From: Clostridiales bacterium | GTDB lineage: Bacteria; Bacillota; Clostridia; Christensenellales; CAG-138 | Direction: 5' to 3' | DNA length: 64,000 nucleotides | Assembly: GCA_019416935.1 (NCBI GenBank) | Contig: DXWI01000002.1 | Location: forward strand, 62,001 to 126,000 | In this document: positions 1 through 8,263 of the stretch, piece by piece | Layout: each line of letters begins with the position of its first letter | Numbering within the stretch: the first letter of the stretch is position 1 | Made by a program: the position numbers and the translations under genes | Notes under the pieces: generated by a model | Databases searched by the model: none | The model's input: the letters and a program-made list of their open reading frames with translations, nothing else | What the model was told of the DNA's origin: nothing

Positions 1-1818
1 CTCCCCGATATACAGGTGCTGCACCGTACCGCCGGTATACAGCGACTGGAGCTCATCCTGCAAATCGCAGCACTCGAAGATATCGTCCGTATAGGTGACC
101 GGCAGCTGCGTGGAGTTGGTGTACATCGGCTCCTCGATGCCGGACTGAATGATATCCGGATAGCGCGCCTTGTCGAGTTTGGCAAGCCGGTAGCTCGTGC
201 CCTCGGCCGGCGTGGCCTCGAGGTTGTAGCTGTGCCCCGTCTCCTCCTGAAACTCGATCATCAGCTCCCGGAGGAAGTGCATGACCTCCAGCGAGAACGC
301 GAGCCCCTCCGGGCTGCCGATGTCCTTGCCAAGGAAGTTCAGGCAAGCCTCGTTCATGCCGACCAGACCGATGGTGTTGAAATGGTTCGTCCAGTACTCG
401 CCGGTGCGCGCCTTCACGTTGCGCAGATAGAATGCCGAATACGGGTAGAGACCGCGCTCGGTCTGCTGCTCGATGATCTTGCGCTTGATCTCGAGGCTGG
501 TCTTGCCGAGCGTCGCGATGTGCGCCAGCCGCTCGAAGAACGCCTCCTTCGTCTTGGCCAAATATCCGATGCGCGGCAGATTGATCGTGTACACGCCGAT
601 GGAACCGGTCATGGGGTTGGAGCCGAACAGGCCGCCGCCGCGCTTTCTCAGCTCGCGCTTGTCGAGCCGCAGCCGGCAGCACATGGACACCGCGTCCTCC
701 GGCGACAGGTCGGAGTTGATATAGTTTGCAAAATACGGGATGCCGTATTTGCAGGTGATGCGCATAAAGTCATCGACAACCGGGCTGTTCCAGTCGAAGT
801 CCTTCGTGATATTGATCGTGGGAATCGGGAACGTAAATACCCGGCCCTTCGCATCGCCCTCCAGCATGACGGCGCAGAACGCGCGGTTGAACAGATCCAT
901 CTCCTGCTGGAACTCGCCGTAGGTCGTGTCCTTATACTCGCCGCCGATGATGACCGGCTCGTCGCGCAGCGTCTTTGGCACCTTGATGTCGAACGTCAGG
1001 TTGGAGAACGGACACTGGAAGCCGACGCGCGTGGGCACGTTGATGTTGAACACAAACTCCTGCAGGCACTGCCGTACCTGATCGAAATCCATGTTATCAT
1101 AGCGGATGAACGGTGCACAATAGGTATCGAACGAGCTCCATGCCTGTGCGCCCGCGGTTTCGCCCTGCGTGGTGAACGTGGAGTTCACGATCTGGCCGAG
1201 GAAGGAGCGCAGGTGCTTGGCCGGCCGGGACTCCACCTTGCCCTCAACGCCGCCAAACCCCTCCGCGAGCAATTGGCGCAGATCCCAGCCCGCGCAGTAG
1301 GGGCCGAAGAACCCGAGGTCATGGATGTGCGCATCGCCGCTCTCATGCGCCTTGCACACATCGATCGGATACACCTCATAGAGCCAGTATTTCTTGGTGA
1401 ACGCCTCACGGACATAGTTGTTCAGGCCGTTCACGCTCTTCTGCATGTTGGAGTTTTCCTTGATCTGCCAGTCCTTATCGTTCAGATAATCGCCGAACAT
1501 ATCGATGGTTGCACCGATGAGCGCGTTGATCTCGCGCGTACCGCGGCGCTTTTCCCGATAGAGAATATAGGCTTTAGCGGTCTTGGCGTGACCGGCCTCG
1601 ATGAGCACCTTCTCCACGATGTCCTGAATGCCCTCGACCTCCGGCTTCTTGTCGGCATAGCGCAGCTCCGCCTGCCGGATGACCTCATCAGTCAGCCGTT
1701 CGGACAGCGCTTCATCGGTGCCGTTGACCGCCTGCGCGGCCTTCCAGATGGCGCTCTGGATCTTCTTTCTATCGAAAGCTTCGGTTCTCCCGTCGCGTTT
1801 GATAATCTCGGTAAACAT
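1..1818 (-). CDS. nrdD: Anaerobic (class III) ribonucleoside-triphosphate reductase, C-terminus outside window
   Basis: This glycyl-radical enzyme reduces ribonucleoside triphosphates to deoxynucleotides without oxygen. 606 codons are visible and the frame is still open at base 1. An ATP-cone regulatory domain opens the protein (FTEIIKRDGRTEAFDRKKI from residue 2). Reductase blocks follow, including HIHDLGFFGPYCAGWDL, FQCPFSNLTFD, MTGSIGVYTINLPRIGYL and, at the edge, YTGGTVQHLYIGE. The Gly-radical loop and Zn-binding Cys pairs, which lie C-terminal in this family, are therefore outside the window, as is any nrdG activase. The start is the ATG at 1818 behind GGGAGGGG. The upstream region carries a TTGACA/TACACT promoter, two NrdR boxes and DnaA-like boxes, so control by dNTP status and possibly by replication is expected. 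Confidence 0.95.
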   Translation of the reverse strand, partial: MFTEIIKRDGRTEAFDRKKIQSAIWKAAQAVNGTDEALSERLTDEVIRQAELRYADKKPEVEGIQDIVEKVLIEAGHAKTAKAYILYREKRRGTREINALIGATIDMFGDYLNDKDWQIKENSNMQKSVNGLNNYVREAFTKKYWLYEVYPIDVCKAHESGDAHIHDLGFFGPYCAGWDLRQLLAEGFGGVEGKVESRPAKHLRSFLGQIVNSTFTTQGETAGAQAWSSFDTYCAPFIRYDNMDFDQVRQCLQEFVFNINVPTRVGFQCPFSNLTFDIKVPKTLRDEPVIIGGEYKDTTYGEFQQEMDLFNRAFCAVMLEGDAKGRVFTFPIPTINITKDFDWNSPVVDDFMRITCKYGIPYFANYINSDLSPEDAVSMCCRLRLDKRELRKRGGGLFGSNPMTGSIGVYTINLPRIGYLAKTKEAFFERLAHIATLGKTSLEIKRKIIEQQTERGLYPYSAFYLRNVKARTGEYWTNHFNTIGLVGMNEACLNFLGKDIGSPEGLAFSLEVMHFLRELMIEFQEETGHSYNLEATPAEGTSYRLAKLDKARYPDIIQSGIEEPMYTNSTQLPVTYTDDIFECCDLQDELQSLYTGGTVQHLYIGE

Positions 1819-1852
1819 GCCCTTGCCCCTCCCATTTCTTGTATGCCTTGTT

Positions 1853-1881
1853 AGTGTATCGCGTACAATATCTTGTGTCAA
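1853..1881 (-). promoter_or_regulatory. nrdD promoter
   Basis: On the minus strand a perfect -35 TTGACA (1876-1881) is followed by a 17-bp spacer and -10 TACACT (1853-1858). It points at the nrdD ATG 35 bp downstream. An NrdR box occupies the spacer. Confidence 0.75.
1863..1878. promoter_or_regulatory. NrdR box 1
   Basis: A 16-bp site with core CAATATCTTG at 1866-1875 matches the NrdR consensus (acaCWATATATWGtgt) at about 13 of 16 positions. It lies between the -35 and -10 of the nrdD promoter, so binding would block RNA polymerase. Confidence 0.75.
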
Positions 1882-1894
1882 CTCCAAGAACTGC

Positions 1895-1910
1895 ATACAA
1901 CATTTTGATA
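1895..1910. promoter_or_regulatory. NrdR box 2
   Basis: A second, weaker NrdR-like site (core CAACATTTTG at 1898-1907, about 10 of 16). It lies 32 bp centre to centre from box 1, that is three helical turns, which is the spacing known for NrdR box pairs. Confidence 0.6.
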
Positions 1911-1915
1911 ATTCC

Positions 1916-2022
1916 GGTGGATATACGGTGGATAACCCTGTGGATGATCCACAGGTCCTTCCAAAAACGTCCGTTTTTAGGGCTTTACGCGTTTGCCGAT
2001 AGAACCATCCGATTGTGGACAA
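1916..2022. promoter_or_regulatory. Cluster of DnaA-box-like sites upstream of nrdD
   Basis: Four sites match the DnaA box at 8 of 9 positions: GGTGGATAA (1927-1935), TGTGGATGA (1939-1947), TGATCCACA (1945-1953, opposite orientation) and TGTGGACAA (2014-2022). A 7/9 site lies at 1916-1924. Sites 1939-1947 and 1945-1953 form the 17-bp dyad CTGTGGATGATCCACAG (1938-1954). Binding is inferred from sequence only. DnaA control of ribonucleotide reductase is known from E. coli nrdAB. The rest of the 1819-2232 gap is AT-rich and shows no gene. Confidence 0.5.
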
Positions 2023-2180
2023 ACCGCCGGTCGGGTGCATGCGATGAATGGTTATGAATATTGTTCAAAATTCGTTCATAATTTGTTGATCGTTTGTACA
2101 AGAATTGGTATGCGCTTTTTCGTTTTACCTCTATATATTGTGTTTTTCCTTTTTCTGGAAATCATTGCCGCCAAAGGATG

Positions 2181-2213
2181 AAAAAGCGCCGTGCCCGGCG
2201 GGCTCGGCGCTTT
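2181..2213 (-). terminator. Terminator after serA
   Basis: Stem AAAGCGCCG (2183-2191) pairs with CGGCGCTTT (2205-2213) around a GC-rich 13-nt loop. On the minus strand it is followed by a run of U (2181-2185). Confidence 0.7.
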
Positions 2214-2232
2214 CGATGAAATTCGTCTTTGA

Positions 2233-3147
2233 TTACAGGCTGAACTTATCGGTAATGATGTCAACGATCTCCGCGCCGATGCGCTTCTGCGCTTCCACGG
2301 TCGACGCGCCGATGTGCGGCGTGGAGGATACGCGCGGATGGTTGATCAGCGCGGTATTCTTCGCCGGTTCCTCGGCAAAGACGTCCAGACCCGCGCCGTA
2401 CACCTTGCCGGACTCCAGCGCCGCAAGCAGCGCATTCTCATCCACGTTCGTACCGCGCGACGTATTGATGATGATGACGCCGTCCTTCATCTTCGCGAGC
2501 GTCTCCTCGTTCACGAGCGGCTGGCCCGGGAGCGACGGAACGTGCAGCGAAATGATGTCCGAGTTGGCCAGCAGTTCGTCCATCTCCACATAGCGCATGG
2601 TCTCGCATTCGAGATCGCGGTTCTGATAGATATCATATGCCAGCACCTTCATGCCCAGCGCCTGGCAGCGGCGGCCCAGCGCCTGACCGATGCGGCCATA
2701 CCCCACGATGCCGACCGTGCGGCCGGAGAGCTCGATGCCCTTGTACGCCTTTTTCTCCCACGCGCCCTCGCGCATGGTATGGCCGGCTGCGGAGAGATAG
2801 CGCGCGACGGAGAAGATGTGGCCGAGCGCGAGCTCTGCCACGGCGTCGGAACTGGCGCGCGGCGTATTGCGCACGGTGATGCCCTTTTCCTCGGCATACT
2901 TCACGTCGATGTTGTCCACGCCGACGCCACCGCGAATGATGAGCTTCAGGCGGCCCGCCTCGCAGGCTGCGTCGATGTGCGGAACGCGCACCTTGGTGGC
3001 CGAGCGCACGACGAGAACGTCATACTCCTTCACAACCTCCTTGAGCGCTTCGGGATCGAAGAACTCGCAAACGACCTCACAGCCCTTTGCCGTGAGCGCC
3101 GCGATGGCGCCCTTTTCCATACCGTCGGATGCTAAAATGCGGATCAT
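2233..3147 (-). CDS. serA: D-3-phosphoglycerate dehydrogenase, short form
   Basis: Oxidises 3-phosphoglycerate to 3-phosphohydroxypyruvate with NAD+, the first step of serine synthesis. The 304-aa protein has the 2-hydroxyacid dehydrogenase pattern: GGVGVDNID near residue 73, the Rossmann motif GYGRIGQALG near 149, SLHVPSLPGQPLVN, and the catalytic HIGAST block near the C-terminus. It lacks the ASB and ACT regulatory domains of the ~410-525 aa E. coli and Bacillus enzymes, so direct serine feedback of the classical type is not expected. Start ATG 3147 sits behind AAGGAGG. It follows serC by 11 bp in one operon and is closed by a terminator. Confidence 0.92.
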   Translation of the reverse strand: MIRILASDGMEKGAIAALTAKGCEVVCEFFDPEALKEVVKEYDVLVVRSATKVRVPHIDAACEAGRLKLIIRGGVGVDNIDVKYAEEKGITVRNTPRASSDAVAELALGHIFSVARYLSAAGHTMREGAWEKKAYKGIELSGRTVGIVGYGRIGQALGRRCQALGMKVLAYDIYQNRDLECETMRYVEMDELLANSDIISLHVPSLPGQPLVNEETLAKMKDGVIIINTSRGTNVDENALLAALESGKVYGAGLDVFAEEPAKNTALINHPRVSSTPHIGASTVEAQKRIGAEIVDIITDKFSL

Positions 3148-3158
3148 ATTGCGCCTCC

Positions 3159-4247
3159 TTATGCGTGCTTTGCTTCAAAGTCCTTCAGGAACGCGACCAG
3201 CGCCTCAACGCCCTCCTTGGGCATGGCGTTATAGATGGAGGCGCGCAGGCCGCCGACGCTCTTGTGGCCCTTCAGGTTGTCAAAGCCCGCGGCCTTTGTC
3301 GCGGCAACGACCTCCGCGTCGAGCTCCTTGCTGGCAGTAACGAACGGTACGTTCATGAGCGAACGAACCTCCTTGTCAACCGTGCCCTTGAACATGCTGC
3401 TGCTGTCAAGGAAATCGTACAGCACCGCGGCCTTCTCGCGGTTGCGGCGATCCATTTCCTCCAATCCGCCGATGGACTGGAGATACTTGAACACTTTGCC
3501 GCACACATAGATGGCCCAGCAGTTGGGCGTGTTGTACATGGAGCCGTTGTCCGCATGGGTGCTGTACTTCATGTAGATCGGTGTCTTGGGATCGTTCGGC
3601 TCGCGGATGAGATCCTCGCGCATAATCACGATGGACAGACCGGCCGGACCGATGTTCTTCTGCACGCCGCCGTAGATGACGCCGTAATCCGACACGTTGC
3701 AGGGCTTGGACAGGAACATGCTGGACTGATCGGAGACCAACACCTTGCCCTTGGTGTTCGGCAGCTTCTGGTAGGTGGTTCCGTGGATCGTTTCGTTCTC
3801 ACAGATGTACACATAGTCCGCATCCTCGCTCACCGGCAGATCGGAGCAATCCGGGATATAGCTGTAGTTGCGGTCCTCGCTGGTGGCCAGCAGGTTCACG
3901 CGGCCGTACTTTTTGGCCTCGCTGTAGGCTTTTTTGGACCACGCGCCGCAGACGATGTAATCGGCAGCGCCGTGGACCATGAGGTTCATCGGGATCATGG
4001 AGAATTGCAGCGTTGCGCCGCCCTGAATGAAGAGCACCTTGTAATTGTCCGGAATGCCCATCAGCGAGCGCAGATCGGCCTCCGCCTCGTCGATGATCGT
4101 CTGGAAAACCTTCGAGCGGTGCGACATCTCCATCACGCTCATACCGCTGCCGCGGTAATTGAGCATTTCATCGCGGCATTCTTCCAGTACCTGCTGCGGC
4201 AGCATCGAGGGGCCGGCAGAAAAATTGTATGTGCGACCGTAATCCAT
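3159..4247 (-). CDS. serC: Phosphoserine aminotransferase
   Basis: A PLP-dependent enzyme converting 3-phosphohydroxypyruvate and glutamate to phosphoserine and 2-oxoglutarate. The 362-aa length is normal for the family. Visible landmarks are the N-terminal YNFSAGPSMLPQQVLEE, the substrate-side block FIQGGATLQF, and YGGVQKNIGPAG, whose lysine carries PLP. It is first in the serC-serA operon. ATG 4247 is preceded by AAAGGAG. A consensus promoter and two leader hairpins lie upstream. No phosphoserine phosphatase gene is in the window; the HAD protein at 28.7 kb is not linked to it. Confidence 0.95.
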   Translation of the reverse strand: MDYGRTYNFSAGPSMLPQQVLEECRDEMLNYRGSGMSVMEMSHRSKVFQTIIDEAEADLRSLMGIPDNYKVLFIQGGATLQFSMIPMNLMVHGAADYIVCGAWSKKAYSEAKKYGRVNLLATSEDRNYSYIPDCSDLPVSEDADYVYICENETIHGTTYQKLPNTKGKVLVSDQSSMFLSKPCNVSDYGVIYGGVQKNIGPAGLSIVIMREDLIREPNDPKTPIYMKYSTHADNGSMYNTPNCWAIYVCGKVFKYLQSIGGLEEMDRRNREKAAVLYDFLDSSSMFKGTVDKEVRSLMNVPFVTASKELDAEVVAATKAAGFDNLKGHKSVGGLRASIYNAMPKEGVEALVAFLKDFEAKHA

Positions 4248-4278
4248 TTTGTTTTGAGCTCCTTTGTCTGTTTTGTTT

Positions 4279-4338
4279 GGGAGATAGTGCTCCCCGCTTG
4301 TCGACCTGACTGTTGCGGAAACCGGTTGCCCGCAACAG
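4279..4338 (-). promoter_or_regulatory. Structured 5' leader of serC: two hairpins
   Basis: Just after the predicted transcription start a perfect 9-bp stem CTGTTGCGG/CCGCAACAG (4310-4318 with 4330-4338) is followed by GGGAG/CTCCC (4279-4283 with 4290-4294), ending about 30 nt before the ATG. No T-box motif (AGGGTGGNACCGCG) is present. The role is unknown; mRNA stability or attenuation are options. Confidence 0.5.
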
Positions 4339-4351
4339 AATAGATACTATT

Positions 4352-4380
4352 ATTATATCGGTTCTGTAGATGTAATTCAA
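4352..4380 (-). promoter_or_regulatory. serC-serA promoter
   Basis: Minus-strand TTGAAT (4375-4380), 17-bp spacer, perfect TATAAT (4352-4357). It gives a leader of about 100 nt that includes the two hairpins. Confidence 0.8.
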
Positions 4381-4388
4381 CCAGAAGA

Positions 4389-4404
4389 GGCGCTTTTGAG
4401 CGCC
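4389..4404 (-). terminator. Probable terminator of the nucleoside ABC transporter operon
   Basis: A hairpin with 6-bp stem GGCGCT/AGCGCC and a 4-nt loop lies 38 bp past the last permease gene. The U-tract on the minus strand is weak (TCTTCTGG). Confidence 0.45.
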
Positions 4405-4441
4405 CCTTTTGCAGGATTTTTTTGCAGTCAACCGACCGCCG

Positions 4442-5437
4442 CTACCGCTCCTCACGGAAATACGGCAGGCCCAAGCTCGCCGGAGGCTGGTTCTCGCGGC
4501 GGCGGCGCAGGGAAACGCCGATCAGTACGATCACCGTCGCGATGTACGGCAGCATCTTGAACAGCTCCTTGACCGCGAAATTCTCGCCGGTCGGCAGCGA
4601 CAGGTACAGGATGTACAATCCGCCGAACAGGATCGAAGCGAGCACGCCCACATTCGGCCGCCAGACCGTGAAGATGACGAGCGCAATCGCCAGCCAGCCA
4701 CGGTCGCCGAACGCGTTGTTCGACCAAACGCCGCAGGCATAGTCCATGATGTAGTAGAGCCCGCCCAGACCGGCGATCATGCTGCCGACGCAGGTTGCCA
4801 CATATTTGTACCGGTTGACGTTGATGCCCGCAGCGTCCGCCGTGCTCGGGCTTTCGCCCACGGCGCGCAGCTGCAGGCCGACCCGCGTGCGCCGCAGAAT
4901 GTACGAGGTGACCAGCGCAATGATCACGGCAACATAGGCCAGAAAGCCATAGGAGAGAAACAGCTTGCCGAACACGCCGCATTTATCCGCAAAGGGCAGC
5001 GACCGGCTGAAATAGGCGCTCGTGGCGGACAGCGCGATGGACGGCACCTCGCTGCCGGTCAGCTTGATGAGTGAACCGCCGAAGAAGTTGCCCACGCCGA
5101 CGCCGAACGTGGTCAGCGCAAGGCCCATTACGTTCTGGTTGGCGCGGAGCGTCACCGTCAAAAAGCAGTACAGCAGGCCCATCAGGCACGAGCCGAGCAG
5201 CGAACACAGCAGCGGAATCGCGATCGCGAGAAACGGGTTCAGCGCCGCGCCGGCGCCCATGTGCTGTTCATAGAAGAACGAGCCGATCACGCCGCAAATC
5301 GCGCCGACATACATGATGCCCGGAATGCCGAGGTTCAGGTTGCCCGATTTCTCGGTCAGTGTTTCGCCCGTGCTGCCGAGCAGCAGCGGAATGCCCTGCG
5401 CAACGGCCCGCGGAAAGAACGAAATAAAGTCAAACAT
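4442..5437 (-). CDS. Nucleoside-type ABC transporter permease (BMP family), second subunit
   Basis: A membrane subunit of a BMP/Nup-type importer (B. subtilis NupQ/YufQ-like). The hydrophobic protein has the family block GSTGETLTEKSGNLNLGIPG near the N-terminus, then LRRTRVGLQLRAVGESPSTA and GDRGWLAIALVIF. The start is set at ATG 5437 (GGAGG 9 nt upstream) and not at an upstream in-frame ATG, because that puts it 8 bp inside the end of the preceding permease gene. The order lipoprotein, ATPase, permease, permease is the usual one for this importer class. Substrate (purine or pyrimidine nucleosides) is inferred from the family. Confidence 0.88.
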   Translation of the reverse strand: MFDFISFFPRAVAQGIPLLLGSTGETLTEKSGNLNLGIPGIMYVGAICGVIGSFFYEQHMGAGAALNPFLAIAIPLLCSLLGSCLMGLLYCFLTVTLRANQNVMGLALTTFGVGVGNFFGGSLIKLTGSEVPSIALSATSAYFSRSLPFADKCGVFGKLFLSYGFLAYVAVIIALVTSYILRRTRVGLQLRAVGESPSTADAAGINVNRYKYVATCVGSMIAGLGGLYYIMDYACGVWSNNAFGDRGWLAIALVIFTVWRPNVGVLASILFGGLYILYLSLPTGENFAVKELFKMLPYIATVIVLIGVSLRRRRENQPPASLGLPYFREER

Positions 5438-6542
5438 TCGCGCGCGCCTCCTTCCTGGCTGATCTGCGGAAGTGAATCTGGTAGTTGATAAAGAATTCAC
5501 TGCCGATGATAAAGAAGAGAATGATGCCCGTCAGAATGTCCGCGAACGAGTCGTTCAGGCCGAAATCCGTCGAAATCTCACTCGCACCGCGGTTGAGCAG
5601 CACCAGCAGGAAGCTGGTGAAGATCATAAAGATCGGATTGAACTTGGCCAGCCACGACACCATGACGGCCGTAAAGCCGCGCCCGTCGGCCAGCGTGGTG
5701 GTCAGCGTGTGGTCGGTACCACCGACGAGCAGCAGGCCCGCCACGCCGCACAGCGCGCCGGAGAGCAGCATCGTGCGCACGATGACGCGCTCGACGTTGA
5801 TGCCCACATACCGCGCGGTGCGCTCGCTCTCGCCGACGACGGCGATCTCATACCCATGCTTGCTGTAGTTGAGATAGATATACAGCAGTATGGTCAGCGC
5901 CGCAACGATGAGGATGTTGAGCAGATACTTGTAGTCCCCGATCTGCGGCAGCCAGCCCATCCGCGTGGACTGATTGATGATGCCGATCTTGCCGGCTCCC
6001 TTGGGCACCTCCCACACGATAACGAAATAGGCCACGAGCTGCATGGCGATGTAGTTCATCATCAGCGTGAACAGCGTCTCGTTCGTGTTCCACCGCGCCT
6101 TGAAAAAGCCGGGAATGGCCGCCCAGATGGCGCCCGCGGCGATGCTTGAAACGGTCATGAGCACGATCAGCAGCCAGTTGGGCACCTTGTCGGCCAGGCA
6201 GATCATGCACGCGGCACAGGCAAGGCCGCCCGCAAGCACCTGTCCCTCTCCGCCGATGTTCCAAAAGCGCATCTTGAACGCCGGCGTAACGGCGAGCGAA
6301 ATGCACAGCAGGATGGCAAGGTTCTGGAACAGCGCCCATGCTTTTCTCGCGGTGCCGAAGCCGCCATCGAAAATGGCGGCATAGATGTCAATCGGGTTTT
6401 CGCCGGTAAGCAGCGATGTGATGCCCGCGCAGGCGAGCAGCGCAAGCACGAGCGCAATGCCGCGGATGCCCCACGCCTTATACCACGGGAGCGCGCTGCG
6501 CTTGGCGATATGAATCCATGGCTCACGGTTGGGTTTACTCAT
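5430..6542 (-). CDS. Nucleoside-type ABC transporter permease (BMP family), first subunit
   Basis: Companion permease (NupP/YufP-like). It shows the family blocks PAFKMRFWNIGGEGQVLAGG, ARWNTNETLFTLMMNYIA and YEIAVVGESERTARYVGINV, with many hydrophobic segments. The chosen start is ATG 6542 (MSKPNREP). It lies 8 bp inside the ATPase gene with GGAGGT upstream; an in-frame ATG at 6560 would put the ribosome binding site inside the gene. It overlaps both neighbours, which indicates translational coupling. It probably forms the channel as a heterodimer with the next permease. Confidence 0.88.
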   Translation of the reverse strand: MSKPNREPWIHIAKRSALPWYKAWGIRGIALVLALLACAGITSLLTGENPIDIYAAIFDGGFGTARKAWALFQNLAILLCISLAVTPAFKMRFWNIGGEGQVLAGGLACAACMICLADKVPNWLLIVLMTVSSIAAGAIWAAIPGFFKARWNTNETLFTLMMNYIAMQLVAYFVIVWEVPKGAGKIGIINQSTRMGWLPQIGDYKYLLNILIVAALTILLYIYLNYSKHGYEIAVVGESERTARYVGINVERVIVRTMLLSGALCGVAGLLLVGGTDHTLTTTLADGRGFTAVMVSWLAKFNPIFMIFTSFLLVLLNRGASEISTDFGLNDSFADILTGIILFFIIGSEFFINYQIHFRRSARKEARANV

Positions 6543-8073
6543 GCGTGTCTTCACCTCCAAGCCGGGTCATCATCATGCCAACGCTGCGCTTATCCGCACC
6601 GCGGCCGGGTACAATTCCGCTGACCTTGCCGCCGCAGAGCACGAGAATGCGGTCTGCGAGCTCGAGCAGCACGTCCAGATCCTCGCCGACGAAGATGACG
6701 GCAACACCCTTCTGCTTCTGCCGGTTGACCAGATCGTAGATCGTATAGGAAGAGTTGATGTCAAGGCCGCGCACCGCGTAGGCCGTGAGCAGCACGGTGG
6801 GCGCAGACGAGATCTCGCGGCCGACGAGCACCTTTTGCACATTGCCGCCCGACAGACGGCGCACCGGTGTCGTGATGCCCGGCGTAACGACCTCGAGCTC
6901 CTCGACCACATGCGTCGCGAGCGCGCGCGGCGCCTTGCGGTCTGTAAACAGGTTTTTGCCGTTTCGGAAGGAGCGGAGCATCATATTGTCGGCCAAATCC
7001 ATGTTGCCGACAAGGCCCATGCCAAGGCGGTCCTCCGGCACGAAGGAGAGCGTCACGCCCTTGTCCGCAATGCTGAGCGGATCGCAGCCGAGCAGTTCGC
7101 TGGGCTTCCCCTCGTCGTCAAGATACCGGATGCTGCCCTGCTCCGCCGGCTGCAAGCCGGCAATGGCCTCCAGCAGCTCCTTCTGTCCGCTGCCGGAAAT
7201 GCCCGCAATGCCGAGAATCTCCCCACTGTAAGCGGTGAAGGACACATCCTCCAGCTTGAGCACGCCATCGTCGCTGCGCACCGTCAGCCCCTCGATCTCG
7301 AGGCGCGGTTTCGGATCCACCGGCTCCGGCCGGTCGATGTTCAGCGTGACCGAACGGCCGACCATCATGTTGGTCATTTCCTGCGCGTTGGTCTGCCTGG
7401 TGATCAGATCGCCGACAAACTGGCCGTGCCGCAGCACGACAACGCGGTCGGACAGCTCCTCCACCTCGTTGAGCTTATGGGTGATGATCACAATGGCCTT
7501 GCCCGCGTCGCGCATGTTGCGCAGCACGGCAAACAGCTTTTCCGTCTCCTGTAGCGTAAGAACGGCCGTCGGCTCATCGAGGATCAGGATGTCTGCACCG
7601 CGATAGAGCACCTTGACGATCTCGACCGTCTGCTTCTGCGAAACGGACATATTGTAGATTTTCTGATTCGGGTCAACCTCGAACCCGTAGGTATCGCAGA
7701 TTTCGCGGACGCGGGCGTTGACCGACTTCATGTCAAGCCGCTGCTTGCCCGGCAGGCCGAGAATGATGTTCTCCGCCGCTGTCAGCACCTCAACGAGCTT
7801 GAAATGCTGGTGAATCATGCCGATTCCCAGGTCAAAGGCGTCCTTCGGGCTGCCGATCGTCACTGGCCGACCGTCCACCTCGATGTGGCCTTCGTCCGGA
7901 AAGTAGATTCCGGAGAGCATGTTCATCAGCGTGGTCTTGCCGCTGCCGTTTTCACCGAGCAGCGCAAGGATTTCTCCGCGCTGAATGTCCAAATTCACCT
8001 TGTCGTTCGCCACAACGGAGCCAAAGGTCTTGGTGATGTTGTGCATCCGAACCGCAGCAGTTTTCGTTTCCAA
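6535..8073 (-). CDS. Nucleoside-type ABC transporter ATP-binding protein, two NBDs
   Basis: Tandem-domain ATPase of NupO/YufO type (about 510 aa). NBD1 has Walker A GENGSGKTTLMN, MIHQHFKLVEVLTAAENI, signature SVSQKQTVEIVK, Walker B ILILDEPTAVLT and H-loop IITHKLNEV. NBD2 has the family's degenerate Walker A (GISGSGQKELLEAIAG) and signature LSGGNVQKVLVGRE; its Walker B segment reads VLLTAYAVRGLD where relatives have QPTRGLD. The ORF could open at GTG 8082, but AGGGAG sits 8 nt before the in-frame TTG at 8073, so TTG is preferred. A later ATG at 8046 has no ribosome binding site. Confidence 0.88.
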   Translation of the reverse strand: METKTAAVRMHNITKTFGSVVANDKVNLDIQRGEILALLGENGSGKTTLMNMLSGIYFPDEGHIEVDGRPVTIGSPKDAFDLGIGMIHQHFKLVEVLTAAENIILGLPGKQRLDMKSVNARVREICDTYGFEVDPNQKIYNMSVSQKQTVEIVKVLYRGADILILDEPTAVLTLQETEKLFAVLRNMRDAGKAIVIITHKLNEVEELSDRVVVLRHGQFVGDLITRQTNAQEMTNMMVGRSVTLNIDRPEPVDPKPRLEIEGLTVRSDDGVLKLEDVSFTAYSGEILGIAGISGSGQKELLEAIAGLQPAEQGSIRYLDDEGKPSELLGCDPLSIADKGVTLSFVPEDRLGMGLVGNMDLADNMMLRSFRNGKNLFTDRKAPRALATHVVEELEVVTPGITTPVRRLSGGNVQKVLVGREISSAPTVLLTAYAVRGLDINSSYTIYDLVNRQKQKGVAVIFVGEDLDVLLELADRILVLCGGKVSGIVPGRGADKRSVGMMMTRLGGEDTHE

Positions 8074-8191
8074 AGGCTTCACTCCCTGTTGATCTCAAAG
8101 TGGTCGTGCATTGGATGTGAACGCAGGCGCCGAACGATGGACAGCCTGCCCGCCAAACGGGGCAATGCAAAGGCGGCCGGCCGCTGCGCTG

Positions 8192-8244
8192 CCCCATTTG
8201 GCGGAAAAATGAAATGGGGAAGTCCCGTCCTCAAGGGGCGGGAC
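8192..8244 (-). terminator. Tandem hairpins between the substrate-binding lipoprotein and the ATPase gene
   Basis: Two perfect stems: GTCCCG/CGGGAC (8222-8227 with 8239-8244) and CCCCATTT/AAATGGGG (8192-8199 with 8212-8219). On the minus strand they lie right after the lipoprotein stop. A partial terminator or mRNA-stabilising structure would give the excess of binding protein over ABC core usual in such operons. Confidence 0.55.
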
Positions 8245-8263
8245 CTCCGTTTCGTATCAGGGA

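Noticed and set aside
16..1854. 612-codon open frame on the plus strand
   Set aside because: Antisense shadow of nrdD; the minus frame encodes clear NrdD motifs.
4248..4380. T-box or serine riboswitch ahead of serC
   Set aside because: No T-box sequence or specifier stem; only two simple hairpins.
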